A DNA stretch of 64,000 nt from CAXTSE01 sp035554115 (GTDB lineage Bacteria; Actinomycetota; Actinomycetes; Actinomycetales; Microbacteriaceae): NCBI GenBank assembly GCA_035554115.1, contig DATMIW010000029.1, forward strand, positions 1-64,000, in the 5' to 3' direction. Of this stretch, positions 16,038-25,419 are shown piece after piece (the first letter of the stretch is position 1; every line of letters begins with the position of its first letter). The notes below the pieces were generated by a model. The model saw nothing but the letters and a program-made list of their open reading frames with translations, had not been told where the DNA came from and made no database searches. A program made the position numbers and the translations under genes.

Positions 16038-17603
16038 GTGAGTTCCCGGATTCCCCCGGTCCTCCGTCCGGAGCATCCCGCCCCACGGCCCCTCGTCACT
16101 CTGGTGCAGGAGTTCGGCCTTGACAGCCGCGGATCCCTTGACGGCGTTGAAGTCTCCGGTGTCACAGTTCGCACAAACGAGGTGCAGCCGGGGGACCTTT
16201 TCGTGGGCATCCGCGGGCTCAATACGCACGGTGCTGAGTACGCCAGCGAGGCCGCCGCGTCGGGAGCTGTCGCCGTTCTCACCGATATTGCGGGTGCCGA
16301 CCTTGCCGCAGACAGCGGCCTGCCGATAGTGATCGTTGACGACCCGCGATCCGCCCTCGGTGAGGTGTCGGCCTGGGTATATCGCACAGCAGAGAATCAG
16401 GCACTGCTCTTCGGGACAACCGGCACGAACGGTAAGACCTCAACCTCATATTTGCTCGAGGCGATCCTCCGCCAACTCGGTCTTGTCACAGGGCTGTCCT
16501 CGACCTCGGAACGGCATATCGCCGATCTGACCGTCGTCAGTCGTCTCACAACCCCCGAGGCCAGTGAGATGCATGCGCTTCTCGCACGGATGCGCGAGTC
16601 GGCTGTTCGTGCGGTGGCAATTGAGGTCAGCGCCCAGGCGCTCACCTGGAGCCGCGTCGACGGCCTGATGTTCGACGTTGTCGCGTTCACGAACCTCAGT
16701 CACGACCATCTCGACGACTACGCCGATATGGAGGAGTACTTCCAGGCGAAGCTGCCCCTGTTCCAGCCGGACCGGGCGAAGCGAGGGGTCGTGTGCCTGG
16801 ACACGGCCTGGGGTGCGCGCGTGGCCGACGAGTCTCGCATTCCCGTGACGACAATTGCGACGGTAGGGCATGCGAGCGCCACCGATGTCACATCCGCCGA
16901 CTGGGTGGTCGAGGTTCTCGACGAGAAGGCCTCGTACACCGAGTTCCGTCTCACCGGCCCCGAGGGGCGGTCACTTGTCACACGCGAGCCGCTGATCGGG
17001 TGGCATATGGCGGCGAACGCGGCTCTGGCAATTGTGATGCTCGTCGAGGCGGGGTTCGAGCTCGAGGTGGTCGGGGCTGCCCTGGATGCCGAGGGCGGCA
17101 TCCAGGCCTACCTTCCCGGACGCACCGAACGGGTGTCGGGCGAGCACGGACCGGATGTGTATGTGGACTTCGGGCACAGCCCTGACGCGTTCGAGAACAC
17201 CCTCGGAGCTGTCCGCAGCTTCACGACCGGCCGCACGATCATGGTTTTCGGGGCTGACGGTGATCGAGATGCGAGCAAGCGCCACGAGATGGGGCGGGTC
17301 GCCGCGCAGGGCTGCGACATTCTTGTCATCACCGATCACCATCCGCGGTTCGAAGACCCCGCGTCGATCCGTCGGACACTTCTCGAGGGTGCGCTTCTGG
17401 CAGAGAAACAGCCGCTCGAGACCTACGAGGTCAGCCCGCCCGAAGCAGCTATCCGTCATGCCGTGTCGCTGGCTCGCGAAGGGGATTCCATTCTGTGGGC
17501 GGGGCCCGGGCATCAGGACTACCGCGACATCCGCGGTGTGCGCACCGAATATTCGGCGCGGGATGAGGCGCGGGCAGCCCTGCGCGAAGCGGGCTGGGCG
17601 TGA
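16038..17603 (+). CDS. murE: UDP-MurNAc-L-Ala-D-Glu ligase adding the third residue (MurE)
   Basis: MurE adds the residue-3 diamino acid to UDP-MurNAc-Ala-Glu in the cytoplasm. The protein has 521 residues. The ATP loop is GTTGTNGKTSTS, and the central domain has TNLSHDHLDDYADMEEYF. The specificity motif is HHPRFEDP (434-441), where diaminopimelate enzymes have DNPR and lysine enzymes usually have DNPA-like motifs. The substrate may therefore be lysine, ornithine, diaminobutyrate or another residue. GTG at 16038 has AGGAGG 8 nt upstream; a GTG at 15987 overlapping the ftsI stop is an alternative. Confidence 0.92.
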   Translation: MSSRIPPVLRPEHPAPRPLVTLVQEFGLDSRGSLDGVEVSGVTVRTNEVQPGDLFVGIRGLNTHGAEYASEAAASGAVAVLTDIAGADLAADSGLPIVIVDDPRSALGEVSAWVYRTAENQALLFGTTGTNGKTSTSYLLEAILRQLGLVTGLSSTSERHIADLTVVSRLTTPEASEMHALLARMRESAVRAVAIEVSAQALTWSRVDGLMFDVVAFTNLSHDHLDDYADMEEYFQAKLPLFQPDRAKRGVVCLDTAWGARVADESRIPVTTIATVGHASATDVTSADWVVEVLDEKASYTEFRLTGPEGRSLVTREPLIGWHMAANAALAIVMLVEAGFELEVVGAALDAEGGIQAYLPGRTERVSGEHGPDVYVDFGHSPDAFENTLGAVRSFTTGRTIMVFGADGDRDASKRHEMGRVAAQGCDILVITDHHPRFEDPASIRRTLLEGALLAEKQPLETYEVSPPEAAIRHAVSLAREGDSILWAGPGHQDYRDIRGVRTEYSARDEARAALREAGWA

Positions 17604-19030
17604 TCGCCCTCACTCTCGCCGAGATCGCCGCCGCCGTAAGCGGCCGCCTGCTCGGGGAGATCGATCCGACCACGGTCGTCCGGGGATCTGTCGAGACCGA
17701 CTCGCGCCTTGTCTCTGATGGCTCGATCTTCTTCGCCCTCCCTGGTGAGGTGACGGATGGGCATCTATTTGCTCCGACAGCCGCCTTCCTCGGTGCCTCG
17801 GTCGTGATTGTCGAGCGTGAGCTCGAGCTCTCTACGCCGCAGATCCTCGTCGCCGATGGCGTAACCGCCCTCGCCGACCTCGCGCGCGAAGTTGTGTCAC
17901 GGGTGCGTGCCGTGGGTGAGCTTCGGGTCGTGGGCATCACCGGCTCCAACGGCAAGACCACGACGAAGAACCTGCTGAACGCGATCCTGTCGGCTGAGAG
18001 GCCGACAGTTGCACCGGCCGGCTCGTTCAATAATCACGTGGGCGCACCGATGACAATGCTGCGGATTGATGAGTCGACGCGGTACCTGATCGTCGAAATG
18101 GGAGCCAGCCACCGCGGTGAGATCACGCGTCTTGTGGACATGGCCCGACCCGACATTGGTGTCGTCTTGAAGGTCGGACTCGCTCATGCGGGCGAGTTCG
18201 GTGGCGTCGATGCCGTGCAAGAGGCGAAGTCCGAGATGGTCACCGATCTCCCGCCGGACGCGGTGGCCGTCTTGCATCGCGATGACCCGAGGGTTGCGCA
18301 GATGGCCGACCGCACGGCCGCACGAATCGTCTGGTTCGGGCAGCATCCGGAAGCCGATGTGCGCGCTGAAAACGTGACGGTGACGGCACGCGGCACCGAG
18401 TTCACACTCATCGTCGACGGTGTCCGGCGGGACGTGTCCCTTCAGATCCTCGGGGAGCACCATGTGGCCAATGCCCTTGCGGCCTTGGCCGTTGCACGAG
18501 AACTCGGGGTACCGATCGAGCGCGCCGTGGCGGCTCTCGGGGGCGTGGAGCGTGCAGAGCGCTGGCGTATGGAGCGTCTCGACCCGGGAAACGGCGTCAT
18601 CGTGATCAACGATGCCTATAACGCGAGTCCCGACTCAACCGCTGCTGCCCTGAAGACTCTTGTGCAAATCCTGCAACCGGGCGAGCGTTCGGTTGCCGTT
18701 CTCGGCGAGATGGCTGAACTCGGTGAATTCGCCCCGGAAGAGCACGATCGACTTGGTCACCTGGCCGTGCGCTTGAACATCGGCAAGTTGGTTGTTGTCG
18801 GGGAGGCTGCTCGCCGGATCCACTCGGCTGCCGAGCTCGAGGGCTCGTGGGACGGAGAGTCCGTGCACGTTGCCGACGCCGACGCGGCATACGATCTTCT
18901 GCGTGAAGAACTCCGGCCAGGCGATGTTGTGCTCGTGAAGTCGTCGAAATCCGCCGGCCTCCGTTTCCTCGGCGATCGGCTGGGTGCACCCGCATCCACC
19001 GGATCTGAGGGCGGGGTGGGCGCCGCATGA
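17600..19030 (+). CDS. murF: UDP-MurNAc-tripeptide--D-Ala-D-Ala ligase
   Basis: MurF adds the D-Ala-D-Ala dipeptide to the UDP-MurNAc tripeptide with ATP. The 476 residues include a MurF N-terminal domain (GRLLGEIDPTTVVRG, DSRLVSDGSIFFAL), the ATP loop GITGSNGKTTTKN, FNNHVGAPMTML, and a C-terminal domain with NDAYNASPDS and LGEMAELG. It starts with GTG and overlaps the murE stop by 4 nt (GTGA). Its own stop overlaps the mraY start by 4 nt. Confidence 0.96.
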   Translation: MIALTLAEIAAAVSGRLLGEIDPTTVVRGSVETDSRLVSDGSIFFALPGEVTDGHLFAPTAAFLGASVVIVERELELSTPQILVADGVTALADLAREVVSRVRAVGELRVVGITGSNGKTTTKNLLNAILSAERPTVAPAGSFNNHVGAPMTMLRIDESTRYLIVEMGASHRGEITRLVDMARPDIGVVLKVGLAHAGEFGGVDAVQEAKSEMVTDLPPDAVAVLHRDDPRVAQMADRTAARIVWFGQHPEADVRAENVTVTARGTEFTLIVDGVRRDVSLQILGEHHVANALAALAVARELGVPIERAVAALGGVERAERWRMERLDPGNGVIVINDAYNASPDSTAAALKTLVQILQPGERSVAVLGEMAELGEFAPEEHDRLGHLAVRLNIGKLVVVGEAARRIHSAAELEGSWDGESVHVADADAAYDLLREELRPGDVVLVKSSKSAGLRFLGDRLGAPASTGSEGGVGAA

Positions 19031-20127
19031 TCGCTCTCCTCATCGCCGGCGGTTTCTCGCTGGTTTTCACCCTCTTCGCGACGCCTCTCTTTATCCGTCT
19101 CTTCCGGCGCCTCAATTGGGGCCAGTTCATTCGCGAGGACGGCCCACAGAGCCACCACACGAAACGCGGCACTCCCACGATGGGCGGCATCGTGTTCATC
19201 ATGGGGGCAGTGCTCGGCTATCTCCTGGGCCACGTGGTCTCGAATGTGCCGTGGACCATGGTCGGCATGCTGGTGATCGGCATGATGGTGGGAAATGGCC
19301 TCGTCGGTTTCCTCGACGATTTTCTCAAGGTCCGCAAGCAGCGCAGCCTCGGGCTCGGCGGCTGGTCGAAAATTGCCGGAATCCTCGTCATCGGCACCAT
19401 CTTTGCGGTGCTCTCGATCAACCAGGTCTTCCTCGATGAAAACGGTCTGACGCCCGCGTCGCCAAGAGTTTCCTTCGTTCGCGACATCGACTGGCTTAAT
19501 CTGTTCGCTCTCGGACCGGTTGTGGGCGTTGCGCTGTTCGTGATCTGGGTCAACGTGATCTCGGTGAGCGCCACGAACGCCGTCAACGTGGCAGATGGGC
19601 TTGACGGTCTCGCCTCTGGTGCGGCGATCTTCGCGATCTCGGCCTACATTTTCATCGGCTTCTGGCAGGCCAACCAGTCGTGCTTCAACGCCGTCCGCGA
19701 CCCTGTGGCGACCAAGTGCTACGAGGTGCGTGATCCGCTCGACCTCGCCGTCATCGCCGCCGCGATCGCTGGCAGTTTGATCGGCTTCCTGTGGTGGAAC
19801 ACCTCGCCCGCGCAGATCTTCATGGGCGATACCGGGTCTCTCGGGCTCGGGGGCGCCCTTGCGGCCTTGGCGATCCTCAGCCGCACCGAGCTGCTCGTCA
19901 TCCTCATCGGCGGCCTGTTCATCATCGTCACCGGCTCGGTGATCGTACAGAGGGTGTACTTCAAGGCCACCAAGGGCAAACGCATCTTCCTTATGAGTCC
20001 GCTTCATCACCATTTCGAGCTCAAAGGATGGGCTGAGGTGACGGTTGTCGTGAGGTTCTGGCTCATTGCCGCCCTTTTCGTGGCGGCGGGCGTTGGCGTC
20101 TTCTATCTCGAATGGCAGAGCCGGTAG
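19027..20127 (+). CDS. mraY: Phospho-MurNAc-pentapeptide translocase
   Basis: MraY transfers phospho-MurNAc-pentapeptide to undecaprenyl phosphate, giving lipid I at the inner face of the membrane. This polytopic protein of 366 residues has about ten hydrophobic helices. Signature segments are QFIREDGPQSHHTKRGTPTM, GFLDDFLKVRKQRS, NAVNVADGLDGLASG, FMGDTGSLGLGG and SPLHHHFELKGW. It begins with ATG in a 4-nt overlap with murF and ends inside the start of murD. Confidence 0.97.
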   Translation: MIALLIAGGFSLVFTLFATPLFIRLFRRLNWGQFIREDGPQSHHTKRGTPTMGGIVFIMGAVLGYLLGHVVSNVPWTMVGMLVIGMMVGNGLVGFLDDFLKVRKQRSLGLGGWSKIAGILVIGTIFAVLSINQVFLDENGLTPASPRVSFVRDIDWLNLFALGPVVGVALFVIWVNVISVSATNAVNVADGLDGLASGAAIFAISAYIFIGFWQANQSCFNAVRDPVATKCYEVRDPLDLAVIAAAIAGSLIGFLWWNTSPAQIFMGDTGSLGLGGALAALAILSRTELLVILIGGLFIIVTGSVIVQRVYFKATKGKRIFLMSPLHHHFELKGWAEVTVVVRFWLIAALFVAAGVGVFYLEWQSR

Positions 20128-21731
20128 CCGTGGCCGATTTCACGGCTCTCGACAGCTGGCACGCCGATTGGCGGGGACTGCGAGTTGCGGTGCTCGGTCT
20201 CGGGATGACGGGCTTCGCTGCGGCCGACACCCTGAACGAACTCGGCGTACAGCTTCTGGTGGTTGCTGCCGACGGCAGCGCCGAGCGTCGCGAAATGCTG
20301 AGCGTGCTCGGCGTCCCCTTCGCGCAGACTCCCGCCGGAGAAGTTCCGGATGCGCTGACGGAGTTCGCCCCCGAGCTTCTGATCGCGTCCCCGGGCTACC
20401 ACCCGGATGACGCGGTCTTGCTGTGGGCGGGGGAGCGGGGCATCCCGATCTGGGGTGATATTGAACTTGCTTGGCGCCTCCGCGACAAAGTTGTCAGACC
20501 CGACGGGCGCCCGGCTGACTGGATCTTCGTGACCGGCACGAACGGTAAGACGACAACAACCCAGCTGACCGCCACGATGCTTGTCGCGGGCGGACTCCGC
20601 GCGGCGCCGGCGGGCAATATCGGGATTCCCGTTCTCGATGCGATTCGCGACCCGACGGGCTTCGATGTGCTTGTTATCGAGCTCTCCAGTTACCAGCTGC
20701 ACTGGATGCACCGAGGGACGGCGGCGGTCCCGGCGGCGGCCATCGCGCCTGTGGCGGCTGTGTGCCTCAACCTCGCCGATGATCACCTGGACTGGCACGG
20801 ATCGGCCGGGGCCTACCGGGATGTGAAGGCCAAAGTATTTACCAATACCCGCATTGCGTGCGTCTACAACCGTGCCGATCCCGCGACACAGAGCATGGTC
20901 GAAGACGCCGAAGTGCAGGAGGGCGCACGGGCTATCGGCTTCGGCCTCGATGTGCCCGGCCCGAGTGAGCTGGGAATCGTTGAAGACTTCCTCGTCGATA
21001 GGGCCTTCCTCGACGAACGGCGCACCTCTGCCCTCGAATTGGCCACGTTCGCCGACCTCGTTCCGGCTGGGTTGACAGCGCCGCACTCCATTGCGAATGT
21101 GCTGGCTGCGGCAGCACTTGCACGGGCCATGCAGGTCACTCCGACGGCCATCCGTGAGGCGATCCGGGGCTTCCGGGTCGACTCCCACCGGGCCGAGGTG
21201 GTGCTTGAGCAGTCCGGGGTCACCTGGGTCGATGATTCCAAGGCCACGAACGCGCATGCCGCGCACGCATCCCTGAGTTCTTTCGACTCGGTTGTCTGGG
21301 TTGTCGGGGGACTTCTCAAGGGCGTCGACCCTGAGCCACTTGTGCGCGCCCACGGCTCGCGCCTGCGGGCCGCCGTGCTCATCGGTGTCGACCGCGAGCC
21401 GTTGCGCACCGCGTTCGCGCGACACGCGCCCGGCGTGCTCCTGATCGAGGTCGACGAGGCCGACACTGAGAGGGTTATGCCGGCGGTGGTCAGTGCCGCG
21501 GCATCCGTCGTCCAGCCGGGCGATGTGGTGCTGCTCGCGCCGAGTGCAGCGTCGATGGACCAGTTCATCGACTACGCCGACCGCGGTCGCCGCTTCGCCC
21601 AAGCGGTGCGACAGCACATTGAACATCCACACACATCAGGAGGGGGAGTCGCCGACCGTGACGACAACGCGCCCTCCCCAGAATCCGAACGCAAAGAGTC
21701 CGGTTCCGGATCAGAACCCCCTGCGCCGTAA
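20112..21731 (+). CDS. murD: UDP-MurNAc-L-Ala--D-Glu ligase
   Basis: MurD adds D-glutamate to UDP-MurNAc-L-alanine. The N-terminal Rossmann-type fold has VAVLGLGMTGFAAAD, the ATP loop is VTGTNGKTTTTQ, NIGIPVLD follows, and the C-terminal domain has WVDDSKATNAHA and SAASMDQFIDYADRG. The 539 residues exceed the usual size because of a hydrophilic tail of about 35 residues after the fold ends near FAQAVRQH. That tail is encoded in DNA that also encodes the N-terminus of FtsW (74-nt overlap). The ATG at 20112 overlaps mraY by 16 nt; GTG at 20130 is an alternative start. Confidence 0.93.
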   Translation: MAEPVAVADFTALDSWHADWRGLRVAVLGLGMTGFAAADTLNELGVQLLVVAADGSAERREMLSVLGVPFAQTPAGEVPDALTEFAPELLIASPGYHPDDAVLLWAGERGIPIWGDIELAWRLRDKVVRPDGRPADWIFVTGTNGKTTTTQLTATMLVAGGLRAAPAGNIGIPVLDAIRDPTGFDVLVIELSSYQLHWMHRGTAAVPAAAIAPVAAVCLNLADDHLDWHGSAGAYRDVKAKVFTNTRIACVYNRADPATQSMVEDAEVQEGARAIGFGLDVPGPSELGIVEDFLVDRAFLDERRTSALELATFADLVPAGLTAPHSIANVLAAAALARAMQVTPTAIREAIRGFRVDSHRAEVVLEQSGVTWVDDSKATNAHAAHASLSSFDSVVWVVGGLLKGVDPEPLVRAHGSRLRAAVLIGVDREPLRTAFARHAPGVLLIEVDEADTERVMPAVVSAAASVVQPGDVVLLAPSAASMDQFIDYADRGRRFAQAVRQHIEHPHTSGGGVADRDDNAPSPESERKESGSGSEPPAP

Positions 21732-22929
21732 CGCTGTGCCGCGTCGCACTCCGCAGCCCTCAGAGGCTGTTGCCCCGCCGAAGACCGTGGTGGTGGCCGT
21801 CCGCCGGCTGTTCGCTGCGGAAGCACCCGAATACTTTTTGCTGCTCGGCACGACGATCTTCTTGGTGGCTTTCGGTCTGGTGATGGTGCTTTCGTCATCG
21901 TCCATCGAATCCCAGGTGCAAGACGGCGACTTCTTCGCGCAGGCGTCGAAGCAGGGGCTCTACGCACTGATCGGTGTGCCCGTCATGCTCCTCGCGGCGC
22001 GCATGCCCGTCACTTTCTGGAAGCGGTGGGCCGGAATTGCTGTCGTCATAGCCGTGGCCCTGCAGTTGTTGGTGTTCACCGGGCTCGGACATGAGCGCGG
22101 ATTGAATCGCAACTGGATCACCATCGGGTCTTTCACCGCTCAGCCGTCCGAGCTCATCAAGGTCGCCCTGGTCATCTGGTTGGCGCTGGTGCTGTCGAAA
22201 AAGGGCAGCGAGCTGCATCAGTGGAAGCAGATTCTCATCCCGATCGCGCCCGTCGCGGGTGTGGCGATTGCGCTTGTTATGGCGGGCAACGACCTCGGCA
22301 CCGTCATCGTCCTAGTGTCGATCGTGCTTGGTTCATTTTTCTATGCGGGCGTCCGCCTTCGGGTCATCGGCTTGGCTCTCGGGTTCATGGCTGTTGCAGG
22401 TTTTGTTGCCGTGCAAGTCAGCGATTCGCGTGCTGCCCGCGTCAATGCCTTCCTCTCCGGCTGCACCGATCCCAAGCTCCTGTTGGACTTTTGTTGGCAG
22501 ACCGTCCACGGATGGGAGGCGCTCGCTCACGGCGGAGTCCTCGGGGTGGGGCTCGGCAACTCGACGGCCAAATGGTCGTGGCTGCCGGAGGCCGACAACG
22601 ACTTCATCTTCGCCATAATCGGCGAAGAACTGGGGTTGGTGGGAGCGATCTTGGTGCTCGGTCTCTTCGCGCTCCTGGCCGTGTGCTTCATCCGGATCAT
22701 CCGTCTCAATCACGATCCCTTCATCAAGCTCGCAACGAGCGCGGCGATGATCTGGATCGTCGGTCAAGCCTTCGTGAATATTGCGGTGGTCCTCGGTCTG
22801 CTTCCTGTGCTCGGGGTACCGCTTCCGCTGGTCTCGGCAGGTGGTTCGGCGCTCATCACAACTCTCGCGGCCATCGGAATCGTGCTGTCGTTCGCCCGAC
22901 ATCGCCCCGACCCGGTCACCGCCCAGTGA
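21658..22929 (+). CDS. ftsW: Peptidoglycan glycosyltransferase FtsW
   Basis: FtsW is the SEDS-family polymerase that builds septal glycan strands together with FtsI. The 423 residues have a Pro-rich cytoplasmic N-terminus and about ten membrane helices. Conserved parts include GLGHERGLNRNWITIG, QPSELIKVALVIWLA, GNDLGTVIVL, and a C-terminal PLPLVSAGGSALITTLAAIG. The start is GTG at 21658, after GGGGAG and a more distant AGGAGG. The start lies 74 nt inside murD, and the stop overlaps murG by 4 nt. Confidence 0.93.
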   Translation: MTTTRPPQNPNAKSPVPDQNPLRRNAVPRRTPQPSEAVAPPKTVVVAVRRLFAAEAPEYFLLLGTTIFLVAFGLVMVLSSSSIESQVQDGDFFAQASKQGLYALIGVPVMLLAARMPVTFWKRWAGIAVVIAVALQLLVFTGLGHERGLNRNWITIGSFTAQPSELIKVALVIWLALVLSKKGSELHQWKQILIPIAPVAGVAIALVMAGNDLGTVIVLVSIVLGSFFYAGVRLRVIGLALGFMAVAGFVAVQVSDSRAARVNAFLSGCTDPKLLLDFCWQTVHGWEALAHGGVLGVGLGNSTAKWSWLPEADNDFIFAIIGEELGLVGAILVLGLFALLAVCFIRIIRLNHDPFIKLATSAAMIWIVGQAFVNIAVVLGLLPVLGVPLPLVSAGGSALITTLAAIGIVLSFARHRPDPVTAQ

Positions 22930-24011
22930 CCGTCTACCTCATGGCCGGCGGAGGAACCGCTGGCCATGTCAATCCGCTGCTCGCGACAGCCGATCGCTTG
23001 CGTGAGCGCGATCCGGACGCGCAGGTGGTCGTGCTCGGAACCGCCGAAGGTCTCGAGTCCCGACTCGTGCCCGAGCGCGGTTACGAATTGGTCACTGTTC
23101 CGCGCCTCCCCTTTCCCCGGCGACTTACCCGAGAGGCCCTGCGCTTCCCGGCACGTTGGCGCGAGACGGTCGCCGCGGCCCGCGCTCACCTGGTGGCCTA
23201 CAAAGTGGATGTCGTGGTCGGCTTCGGCGGGTACGCCTCGGCCCCGGCCTATCTGGCCGCTCGCTCGCTCGGAATCCCCATCGTCATCCACGAGCAGAAT
23301 GCGCGACCCGGTCTGGCCAACAGGTGGGGTGCACGATTTGCGCGCGCCGTCGGAGTCACCTTCGCCGGCACCAGATTGCCGCACGCTCAGCTGGTCGGTA
23401 TGCCGTTGCGTCGCGAAATCGAGTCGCTGGATCGCGCGGCCACCCGAGCGTCGGCCCGCGCCGCCCTGGGGCTCGACGAACGGTTGCCGATGCTGTTGGT
23501 CACCGGCGGATCCACGGGTGCTCGCCGCCTCAACGAGACTGTCGCGACGGCCGTGGCCGCGATCTTGGGCAGTGGGTGGCAGGTTCTGCACATCACCGGA
23601 TCCCGTTCGCCGGTCACCGACCCCCATTTGTCGGGCTATCACCTGCTGGAATACTGCGACCGCATGGATCTGGCTCTTGCGGCGTGCGATCTCGCCGTCT
23701 CGCGCGCCGGTGCAACGACGGTGAGCGAGCTGGCGGCTCTGGGCATTCCCGCGATCTTCGTGCCGTATGCGGTTGGCAATGGCGAGCAGGTACTCAATGC
23801 CCAGGAATCGCTGAGGGCCGGCGGGGCTCTGCTCGTCAGTGATGCGGAGTTCTCGCCGGAGTGGATTGCCTCCTCGCTTGTGCCGCTGCTCGGAGATCCC
23901 GCTCGAATCGCCGACCTTGCGGCGCGGATGCACGCGACAGGTCGCCGCGACGGCGCCGACCGCATGGTCGACCTCGTCCTCGCGGCGCGCCGATCGACGC
24001 AGGACGGGTAG
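22926..24011 (+). CDS. murG: UDP-GlcNAc--lipid I GlcNAc transferase
   Basis: MurG converts lipid I to lipid II at the cytoplasmic membrane face. The protein has 361 residues with two Rossmann domains of glycosyltransferase family 28. Recognisable motifs are MAGGGTAGHVNPLLATAD, VVGFGGYASAPAYLAA, HEQNARPGLANRWGA, VTGGSTGARRLN and SRAGATTVSELAALG. It starts with GTG in a GTGA overlap with ftsW, and 10 bases separate its stop from murC. Confidence 0.96.
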   Translation: MTVYLMAGGGTAGHVNPLLATADRLRERDPDAQVVVLGTAEGLESRLVPERGYELVTVPRLPFPRRLTREALRFPARWRETVAAARAHLVAYKVDVVVGFGGYASAPAYLAARSLGIPIVIHEQNARPGLANRWGARFARAVGVTFAGTRLPHAQLVGMPLRREIESLDRAATRASARAALGLDERLPMLLVTGGSTGARRLNETVATAVAAILGSGWQVLHITGSRSPVTDPHLSGYHLLEYCDRMDLALAACDLAVSRAGATTVSELAALGIPAIFVPYAVGNGEQVLNAQESLRAGGALLVSDAEFSPEWIASSLVPLLGDPARIADLAARMHATGRRDGADRMVDLVLAARRSTQDG

Positions 24012-24021
24012 CGTATTCCGG

Positions 24022-25419
24022 ATGATCAAGCCCGACCTCGCTCTCGACCTGCCCCCAGAGATCGGTGCCGTGCATTTCACCGGCATCGGTGGATCCGGCA
24101 TGAGCGGCATCGCACGTCTCTTCCTTGAGGCGGGCCATTCGGTGTCCGGATCAGACGTGCGAGATTCGGATGCGATCGCCGAGCTGCGCGCCGCCGGGGC
24201 GACAATCACGATCGGCCATGACGCGGCGAATGTCGGCTCGGCTGACACGCTGGTGGTCACGGGGGCGCTGTGGGAGGACAACCCCGAATATCAATTCGCT
24301 CTCGCTCACGGATTGCCTGTTCTGCACCGCTCGCAGGCTCTCGCCTGGCTCATCAACAAGCAGCGACTTGTGGCAGTTGCGGGTGCGCATGGCAAAACGA
24401 CCTCAACGGGGATGCTCGTCACGGCTCTGCGCGAGCTGGGTGCCGATCCGAGTTTCGTCAACGGCGGCGTAATCGCGGGCTATGAGCGCAGTTCTGCGAC
24501 AGGAACCGGTGAGTTGTTCGTTGTCGAAGCCGATGAATCCGACGGGTCATTCCTGCTCTACGACACCGCTGTGGCGTTGATCACCAACGTCGACGCCGAC
24601 CACCTCGATCACTACGGCGACCAGGAGGCATTCGAAGACGCATTCGTGGCTTTCGCACAGGCGGCGACCGAGCTTGTTGTCGCTTCATCCGACGATCCCG
24701 GCACTGTCGCCGTGACGCGACGTCTTACGGGGTCGCGCCTCCTGACTTTCGGATTCGATTCCGAGGCGGACGTGCGCCTCACCTCGGTCATCGCCGACGG
24801 CCCCGTCGCCTTCACTGTCCGGTACCTTGGGGCCGACTATTCCGCCCAGCTCCGGGTTCCCGGTGCCCACAATGCCGTCAACGCGGCCGGGGTTTTCGCG
24901 GTCCTGATCGGCCTGGGATTCGATCCGGCGCCATCGCTCGCCTCGATTGAGGCCTTCGCCGGCACCGGCCGTCGCTTCGAACTCCACGGCACGGTCCACG
25001 ACATCCGCGTGTATGACGACTATGCACATCACCCCACTGAGGTTGAGGCGGCTTTGGCAACTGCCCGGTCGGTTGTGGGGGAGGGCCGGGTCATTGCGAT
25101 CCATCAGCCGCATCTCTACAGTCGCACGCGCATGCTGGCGGGGGAGTTCGCGGCAGCATATGAGGCCCTGGCCGATCACACGATCGTGCTCGACGTCTTT
25201 GGTGCCCGTGAGGATCCCGAACCCGGTGTCACGGGGGCTCTCGTGGCAGACAAATTCGTGGATCCGTCGCGCGTTGCCTACCTCCCCGACTGGAATGAAG
25301 CGGCAGCTCGAGTGGCGGAAATTGCTCGGCCGGGAGACCTGATCATGACCCTCAGTTGTGGTGATGTCTATCGGATTATCCCGAGCGTGCTTGCCGCGCT
25401 GGAGGAAGCTGCCCCATGA
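24022..25419 (+). CDS. murC: UDP-MurNAc--L-alanine ligase
   Basis: MurC attaches the first residue of the stem peptide, L-alanine, to UDP-MurNAc. Of 465 residues, the N-terminal domain has VHFTGIGGSGMSGIARLFLE, the ATP loop is VAGAHGKTTSTGM, the central domain has VEADESDGSFLLY and NVDADHLDHYGD, and the C-terminal domain has YDDYAHHPTEVEAAL and QPHLYSRTR. ATG at 24022 lies 10 bases after murG. Its stop overlaps ftsQ by 4 nt. Confidence 0.96.
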   Translation: MIKPDLALDLPPEIGAVHFTGIGGSGMSGIARLFLEAGHSVSGSDVRDSDAIAELRAAGATITIGHDAANVGSADTLVVTGALWEDNPEYQFALAHGLPVLHRSQALAWLINKQRLVAVAGAHGKTTSTGMLVTALRELGADPSFVNGGVIAGYERSSATGTGELFVVEADESDGSFLLYDTAVALITNVDADHLDHYGDQEAFEDAFVAFAQAATELVVASSDDPGTVAVTRRLTGSRLLTFGFDSEADVRLTSVIADGPVAFTVRYLGADYSAQLRVPGAHNAVNAAGVFAVLIGLGFDPAPSLASIEAFAGTGRRFELHGTVHDIRVYDDYAHHPTEVEAALATARSVVGEGRVIAIHQPHLYSRTRMLAGEFAAAYEALADHTIVLDVFGAREDPEPGVTGALVADKFVDPSRVAYLPDWNEAAARVAEIARPGDLIMTLSCGDVYRIIPSVLAALEEAAP

